Shown here: positions 57,216 through 64,000 of the stretch, one piece after another
Numbering within the stretch: the stretch's first letter is position 1
Layout of the letters: each line of letters opens with the position of its first letter
Source of the DNA: Gemmatimonadota bacterium
Lineage (GTDB): Bacteria; JAAXHH01
Assembly: GCA_009837395.1 (NCBI GenBank)
Contig: VXTP01000015.1
Location: 62,001-126,000, forward strand
Reading direction: 5' to 3'
Length of the DNA: 64,000 nucleotides
Made by a program: the position numbers and the translations under genes
Notes under the pieces: generated by a model
The model's database searches: none
What the model was told of the DNA's origin: nothing
What the model saw: only the letters and a program-made list of their open reading frames with translations

Positions 57216-60200
57216 TTACCATGCTAAGTTGAGACCTATCCAGATATCGCGTGGTCCGTTGCCCTGCGTACCGATACCACCTACCGGACCGCCTACGAGA
57301 CCCACGGGATCGCCGCGGCGTTGCCAGCGATCGCCGGCCGCGTTGTTAGAGGCGCTGGCGACGGTATAGATGTTCGCCCGGTCGAAGAGGTTGTTGACCT
57401 GGGTGAACACGCCGAGCCGCACATCGCCGAGATCGAAATTCTTCTGGGCGAACAGGTCGGTTGTCCAGGTCCAGGGCGAACGATGCGCAGCAGCAAGCAG
57501 ACCGAGCGGATCAATCGCCTGGTCGCTGGACGTGCGGTACTGGTTGCCGCTCTGCGCCTTGGTCAGGAATGAAGCGCTGATGCCATAGGGCAGCTCGAGC
57601 AGGAGGTTCGCGACAATACGATGACGTCGATCGTTAGCGGTGAACTCGCGGATGTAGGTATCCGGAGTCGGCGTCCCGTCCACGAAGTCGGAGAATACCA
57701 GCACCGTTTCGCCGCCGCGTTCGCGGACGGTTTGCGGCGTGGTCAGATCCGATGTAAAGGCCAGGGTGTAGTTGGCCCGTACCGAGAACCGGTTGGCCAT
57801 CTGGCGCCGTACCGACAACTCGAGTCCCCGTGCGTCCTGGGCAAACGTCGGAAGCAGGATGGAAACTTCGCGTTGCGATCCGCCGATGAAGGCTACGTCC
57901 GGTGCGAAGAGCCAGGTAAGCGGCTGGTTGTTCGCATCACGGAAATAACCGGTAACGTCCACGTAGTAACCGGGATAGAGCTCGGCCTGCAGACCCATCT
58001 CGTAGTTCGTGGACTTCTGGAACGGAAGGTCCGGATTGCCGTGGTTACGCTCGAACGGCGAGGTCTGAACCAGGCCCATGTACAGATGCTGCAACGGCGG
58101 GCGCTGGTTGAAGATGCCGTACGAGTAGTGCAGCGCGGCGCGGTCCGTGATCGGATGCGAGATACCGATGCGTGGCGCCAGACCCGTCTTCATCGACGGA
58201 TCCAACGTACGGTATTCCGGATCGTCGTGCTCCGGACCCGGACCTGAACGCGGACGGTACGGGTTGATCGCGTTGGCGTTGGCGTTGAAGATGTCCAGCC
58301 GCAGCCCTGCGTTCACCACGAGACTTCCGTACTCGATCCGATCCTGCATGTACGCGAAGTACTCGACCGGATACACGTGCGCCTGCCTGCCGGCGAGGGG
58401 CAGCGTGCTGGCGGTCGGGTCCAGATTCAGGTCGTTGAAGAGCGACACGGCGTTACCCCGGGCGGGGCCTCTCGTGCTCTCTTCATAGTCGTTCATCGTC
58501 ACGCCGAAACCGCCCTTGAACTGGTGGTTCGAGTTCACCTGGCTGGTAATGGCGAAGTTGATGTCCGTCTTGAAAGGCCGCACGCTCGAGTAGTTGCCGA
58601 AATCGATCGAAGAGTAAGCTTGGTCGCCGTACAGGATGTAGGGCACCTGCGTACCGGCGCCTTCCTCGAGTGCCGAGTAACCCACGGAGTTGATGAACGC
58701 GGAAGTAAGTGCCGGCAGTGGTTCCTTGCCGTACTTGGGATTATAGCGTTCGTTGTACTCGCGCAGGTGGCTGAAACGGATCTCGTAGAATGTCCGCGGA
58801 CTGAGCGTATGGGTATACGCCACGTTCAAGTGAAAACGGCCGTTGTAGTTCTGGTTGAGGCCATCGGCGTTGTACTTCCAGCCATAGGCCGTGCTCCGCT
58901 GACCCTTCTTGCTGAAGAAACCCTGGTCTTCGATGAGTCCGGACATGGACAGCTTCATGCTGGTCCGCGGCCGGTAGGTCATCTTCACGAAGGTGTTCAT
59001 CAGGCGGGAGTAGTCATTGGGATTGCGGCCCCAACTCTCGGTGAACCGGCCTGAAGCGAACCAGTTCAGCTTGTTGCCCAGCGGACCGCCCATGCCGAAG
59101 TCGATCTGGACCGGGCGCTTCTCCGTCCGGTTGTTCCGGGCAAACTGGTTGTACTTGTCCGGGTGGAACGAACGATCCACCGGTGCATCGCGGTTCACCG
59201 CGACACCGCTATTCGCCTGGGCTTCCGGCAGGCCGTCCGTCAGGTAGGACCAGAGGATGGCTTCGGGTTCGGGAATGACCCGATCGTAATCCCAATAATA
59301 GGTGTCGCGCTTATAGATGGCGGACCAGCTGTCCGGCGCGCCGGTCATGTCCAGCACGTCGAAGGGGTCCTGCATCCTGAGACCGTCGTCCGCGCGGGCG
59401 GGATCGCTGTTGAAGGCGTTCGTCTTGTCGATCGCGCCCTGGATGATCTCGCGCAGATCCTGCTCCGACCAGGAACCGGCCCGGTAGGCGTCGACGATAT
59501 CGAGATCGGGCGGCTTGGTCCAGTTGAGGCCTTTCTGGCCGAGCGTACGGTACTCGAAGTTACCGTTGTAACTGGAACCGCCTTCGCGGGTCACCACCGT
59601 CGTGATGCCAGCCAGCGCGTTCACGTACTCGGCGTTGAACGTACCCGTCTTGACCTGAAGCTCCTGGATCATGTAGGGGTTGATCGTAAACGCCTGGCCC
59701 GTGTTGTTCTGCTGCCCCGTCACCGTGGCACCGTCGATCGTGGTCTGCTGATCCTGGGGACGGCCGCCGCGAAGGTTGCCGGCGAAGCTGCCCGCGGTGG
59801 TCAGGACCACTTCGGCGATATTCACCACCGGCAGCGCCTGGATTTCCTCGGCCTGCACGATGGTCCGGGTGGAGGTCAGACTCTTCTCAACCAGGTCCCG
59901 GGTCGCCACGACTTCGACCGCCTCGGCGGACTCGAGAATCGTGGACTCCAGTTCGAAGTTGAGCGTCGTGGTGATATCGGCATCCACCTGCGTACCTATG
60001 GCACGCACCGGGACATAACCGATGACGTTCACCACCAGGGTGTAGGTGCCGGGCGGTACGTTGAGGATGAAGTACTCACCCATGTCGTTCGCCATCGCAC
60101 CCATAACCGTGCCCTCGACGCGGACACTGGCCGCAGGCAGCGGTTCCCGCGTCGCACTGTCGACCACGACACCGGAAATCTTACCCAGCGAAATCTGCGC

Positions 60201-60278
60201 CTGTGCTTCCGTCGAGATGCTGAGCACTAACGCGAAAGCGAATGCGAAGCGCAAAGCTCGTGAAATTGTTATAGACAT
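57216..60278 (-). CDS. TonB-dependent outer-membrane receptor with carboxypeptidase-regulatory-like N-terminus
   Basis: 1020 residues; gaggagtg lies 9 nt before the ATG. A signal peptide ends in STEAQAQ. Residues 33-115 are a CarboxypepD-reg-like domain (KISGVVVDSATREPLPAASVRV, quoted in part), then a plug domain (VVATRDLVEKSLTSTRTI, LRGGRPQDQQTTIDGATV near 160-190), then a barrel of about 700 residues ending in WIGLNLAW. It imports a large substrate through the outer membrane with energy from TonB. No SusD-like gene accompanies it, which separates it from classic Bacteroidetes glycan loci. It is the first gene of the 14.5-kb minus-strand block. Confidence 0.93.
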   Translation of the reverse strand: MSITISRALRFAFAFALVLSISTEAQAQISLGKISGVVVDSATREPLPAASVRVEGTVMGAMANDMGEYFILNVPPGTYTLVVNVIGYVPVRAIGTQVDADITTTLNFELESTILESAEAVEVVATRDLVEKSLTSTRTIVQAEEIQALPVVNIAEVVLTTAGSFAGNLRGGRPQDQQTTIDGATVTGQQNNTGQAFTINPYMIQELQVKTGTFNAEYVNALAGITTVVTREGGSSYNGNFEYRTLGQKGLNWTKPPDLDIVDAYRAGSWSEQDLREIIQGAIDKTNAFNSDPARADDGLRMQDPFDVLDMTGAPDSWSAIYKRDTYYWDYDRVIPEPEAILWSYLTDGLPEAQANSGVAVNRDAPVDRSFHPDKYNQFARNNRTEKRPVQIDFGMGGPLGNKLNWFASGRFTESWGRNPNDYSRLMNTFVKMTYRPRTSMKLSMSGLIEDQGFFSKKGQRSTAYGWKYNADGLNQNYNGRFHLNVAYTHTLSPRTFYEIRFSHLREYNERYNPKYGKEPLPALTSAFINSVGYSALEEGAGTQVPYILYGDQAYSSIDFGNYSSVRPFKTDINFAITSQVNSNHQFKGGFGVTMNDYEESTRGPARGNAVSLFNDLNLDPTASTLPLAGRQAHVYPVEYFAYMQDRIEYGSLVVNAGLRLDIFNANANAINPYRPRSGPGPEHDDPEYRTLDPSMKTGLAPRIGISHPITDRAALHYSYGIFNQRPPLQHLYMGLVQTSPFERNHGNPDLPFQKSTNYEMGLQAELYPGYYVDVTGYFRDANNQPLTWLFAPDVAFIGGSQREVSILLPTFAQDARGLELSVRRQMANRFSVRANYTLAFTSDLTTPQTVRERGGETVLVFSDFVDGTPTPDTYIREFTANDRRHRIVANLLLELPYGISASFLTKAQSGNQYRTSSDQAIDPLGLLAAAHRSPWTWTTDLFAQKNFDLGDVRLGVFTQVNNLFDRANIYTVASASNNAAGDRWQRRGDPVGLVGGPVGGIGTQGNGPRDIWIGLNLAW

Positions 60279-60974
60279 CTAATTCACTCCTCGTTTAACA
60301 GAGCCCTTCTGATTATTGTCAGCTTGCCCCGGCCTGCTGACGGTATCGTAATGTTGCAGACTCGACTTCAGATTCCAACTGTACTTCTTTCGACACTCAC
60401 CTCCCTCCAGCGATGGTATTGGGGCAATCGTATATAAATAAGTAATCTGAATACCTTAAAATAACTGAAACGACATACACAACGGCCGCGTGCAAGGGCA
60501 TGAACACGCGACGAAACATCGATTTTGAATGTCAGTGATCCGAGTACCTATCAAATGCAAACAACGTGCCAGATTTCGAGCCGCCCGACGGCGCGCACGG
60601 GTCCATGCCCGAAACCCCTTGGAACTCTAAGAGAAACAAGACCAAGGGCCGTATTTTGCCACCTGTATGGGGCCGTTCCGGATGACACGTAACACGAAAT
60701 AAATTTCATCCTTCGATATGGGCTGAAACGAATTGCACAACACGGCCCGAATCCATTACGCTATCGTACTCATCACAACCCCCGCGGACGCCGCCAAATC
60801 TTCCTTGACTTTGTACACGGCCCCGCATAAGGTGTTGCGCTGGTAATGGTTCGGCTGTGTTTGGTAGTGCGCCATTCAGCGAGTTATAAGTATATATCCG
60901 GTCCCGATCATAGTCAACATTTTATTTCATTTTATTCAAAAAACAGCATTGCCGTGTACAAAAACGGGTTCCCC
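60279..60974. other. Intergenic region between divergent TonB receptor and threonine synthase genes
   Basis: About 700 bp without a supported gene. 60421-60480 is an AT-rich island, the likeliest place for the TonB-operon promoter on the minus strand, but I cannot fix the boxes. A thrC promoter candidate is at 60805-60833. An in-frame extension of thrC upstream to 60846 looks non-coding. Confidence 0.6.
60805..60833 (+). promoter_or_regulatory. Possible promoter for thrC
   Basis: -35 TTGACT (60805-60810), 17-nt spacer, weak -10 TAAGGT (60828-60833). The -35 box is good and the -10 matches only three of six positions. Confidence 0.3.
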
Positions 60975-62296
<1,322 letters not shown>

Positions 62297-62300
<4 letters not shown>

Positions 62301-63847
62301 AAACGAAACCGACACCCGGCGCGGCCGTCTTTCCCACCGCCGCCGCCATGAAAGCGCCGTCCGCTCCCGCTGCCGGTATCCTGCTGTCGGTCCTGGTGCT
62401 GGCCCTGCTCGTGCTCGCCTGCGGCGGTCCCCTGCAGTTCCGTGGGGGGCCTTCCGGGCCGGAACGCAGCCTGGCGGAGGACATAGGCCGGATCCTGGAC
62501 CATCCGGACCTGGCCCCCATGTCCGTTGGCGTGAAGGTCGTTTCACCGGTCACGGGCCGGGTACTCTTCGCACGGCATTCCGAAGGGCTGTTCCATCCCG
62601 CGTCCAATACCAAGCTGTTCACCGCCCTGGGCGTCCTGCGGACCATGGGCCCCGACTACCGCTACCTGACGAGCGTCTTCGCGGACGGAGACGCCTATGC
62701 CGCAGACGACACGCTGCACACGTCGCTGTACCTGCTCGGGCGCGGGGACCCCATGCTGGAATCGGCGCACCTGGACAGCCTCGCCGGCCTGGTCGCCGGG
62801 TCGTACGGCGCACGGGTCATCGCGGGCGACATCGTCGTCGACGACGCCTACCTGGACCGCGTACCTTACGGCGAAGGGTGGATGTGGGACGACGTGCAGT
62901 ACAGTTACTCCGCCTCCCTGAACGCGCTCTCGGTAAACGGAAACAGCGTGAAGATCGGCATTTCGCCCGGGGCCGCCGTCGGCGCGCCCGTAACGGTCCG
63001 GGTCGATCCGCCGACGACGTCCGTATCCTTTGTCGTGGAGGCCCTGACGGCGGCGGCGGGGGATACCTCGTCCGCCGAACCGCTCAGGATCGAGCGGGAC
63101 TGGCCGTCGCGGTCCAACCGGATCACCATATCCGGCCGGGTCGCCATGAACGCGGGCGAGCGGGAGTACTTCCGGTCTGTCGAAACGCCCGGTCTGTACG
63201 CGGGGAAACTGTTCCGGGACAAGCTGCAGGCCCGCGGCGTTCGCGTGACGGGACCGGTCCGAAGGGGCGTCACGCCAACCCGCGCCCGGACGGTGGCGAC
63301 CTACCGTTCACCGCCGGTGACCGGGGCCCTGGCCCGCCTGCTCAAGTACAGCCACAACCTTACGGCGGAACTGCTCATCAAGACCATGGGACGCCACACG
63401 ACGGGCGAGCCGGGCTCGTCCGCCGACGGGCTGGCCGCCCTGCGTCAGGTCCTGGCGGACTATATCGGCCTGGACCCCGATGCCTACCGGTTCGCGGACG
63501 GTTCCGGGCTCTCGTGGTACAACTACGTATCGCCCGACCAGGTCGCGGCACTGCTGACGGCGGCGTACCACGACCCCGAAATCGGCGACGACTTCCGGGA
63601 GGCGCTGCCCGTCGCCGGGGTGGACGGAACCCTGGCCAACCGGATGAAGGATACGGCGGCCATGGGCAATCTCAGGGCGAAGACCGGCACGCTGACCGGC
63701 GTGAGCTGTCTGAGCGGCTACGTCCATACCCTGGACGGCGAGCCCCTGGTCTTCTCGATCATGATAAACAACTTCGTCGGCCCGGCGTCGACGGCGCGCC
63801 GGGCGCAGGATGCAATCGGCGTCCTGCTCGCGGGATTCAGCCGCTAG
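62297..63847 (+). CDS. dacB: D-alanyl-D-alanine carboxypeptidase/endopeptidase (PBP4, peptidase S13)
   Basis: 516 residues starting in the thrC stop (ATGA). A lipoprotein-like signal lies within the first 45 residues ([12 protein letters not shown]), so it is probably lipid-anchored in the periplasm; an alternative start at residue 18 is possible. Active-site motifs are complete: SxxK at Ser103-Lys106 ([10 protein letters not shown]), SxN in [10 protein letters not shown], and KTG at Lys462 (RAKTGTLTG), with LNALSVNGN typical of PBP4. It trims or cuts peptidoglycan peptides. The pairing with thrC has no clear metabolic reason and probably reflects co-transcription only. Confidence 0.93.
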
Positions 63848-63896
63848 TGACCTGTGTGTAACGCTGCATGTGACACTATTCGGGAAGGAACCTGAT

Positions 63897-64000
63897 ATGG
63901 CGAAGTCCAGGGATCCTCACGTGGAAGGCAAGGTCAACCGGGCGCACTACTCGAGCAAGACGGAACTGTCGGCGCGCCTGTTCGCCGTGCTGGACCTGAC
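63897..64000 (+). CDS. Unidentified protein, 5' end only
   Basis: ATG 63897 with ggaagga 7 nt upstream, then 34 codons open to the window edge (MAKSRDPHVEGKVN, HYSSKTELSARLFAVLD). The start is 49 bp after the DD-peptidase stop in the same direction. Too little is visible to name a family; the hydrophilic N-terminus has no signal peptide. Confidence 0.65.
   Translation, partial: MAKSRDPHVEGKVNRAHYSSKTELSARLFAVLDL

Noticed and set aside
60846-60974. Upstream extension of threonine synthase by 43 codons
   Set aside because: The extra residues do not resemble the family and include the AT-rich leader; the zinc-ribbon domain starts right after ATG 60975.

Overview
The window is a 64 kb, high-GC (roughly 60-65 % by eye), gene-dense bacterial chromosome segment. 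It has no rRNA or tRNA gene, CRISPR array, transposase or integrase that I could recognise. A PorV/PorQ-family outer-membrane protein, a TonB receptor with a carboxypeptidase-regulatory N-terminus and a secreted protein with a sorting-domain-like C-terminus point to the Fibrobacteres-Chlorobi-Bacteroidetes (FCB) superphylum. Several phytanoyl-CoA-dioxygenase-like enzymes, a sulfatase, FG-GAP/CRTAC1 proteins and frequent TTG starts fit an uncultured lineage such as Latescibacterota; Gemmatimonadota or Poribacteria are alternatives. This assignment is inference, not a database result.

Layout. 1-7.5 kb: the 3' part of a large type I polyketide synthase (DH-MT-ER-KR-ACP-KS-degenerate AT), converging on a stand-alone acyl carrier protein with its own promoter. 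8-10.8 kb: an NCS2 permease with an extra soluble domain, and an alpha/beta hydrolase. 11-15.2 kb: an autotransporter-like protein with two nearly identical 358-residue Cache-like repeats. 15.5-24.3 kb: PLP, dioxygenase, kinase-M23-aminotransferase, antiquitin-type ALDH and nucleotidyltransferase genes that resemble a hydroxylysine-degradation locus; one dioxygenase carries HxG instead of HxD. 24.3-31 kb: an FG-GAP protein, a Bax1 nuclease overlapping an XPB helicase, and a class V aminotransferase, all on the minus strand. 31.3-37.3 kb, plus strand: sulfatase, D-threonine-aldolase-like enzyme, TauD-like dioxygenase, RtcB ligase and an enolase-superfamily enzyme. 37.4-44 kb, minus strand: peptide-binding lipoprotein-type protein, ChrA, pyruvate phosphate dikinase and RlmB. 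44.3-45.8 kb: a polysaccharide flippase. 45.7-60.3 kb, minus strand: a co-directional block of TonB receptor, large sorted protein, PorV, six-haem cytochrome, TPR protein, beta-propeller lipoprotein, small membrane-anchored protein and CRTAC1 lipoprotein. 61-64 kb: threonine synthase coupled to a PBP4-type DD-peptidase, then the start of an unidentified gene.

The most notable signals are: (i) a 9-bp minisatellite family (core GGYCAG) inserted in frame into at least six unrelated genes, always in the same orientation relative to transcription but in different reading frames; (ii) the HxG dioxygenase inside the putative hydroxylysine locus, a halogenase-like iron site; (iii) the TonB/PorV/multihaem/CRTAC1 block as a possible cell-surface uptake or electron-transfer system; (iv) a PKS whose last AT has lost its nucleophile; and (v) a Cache-repeat autotransporter whose repeats look recently homogenised.
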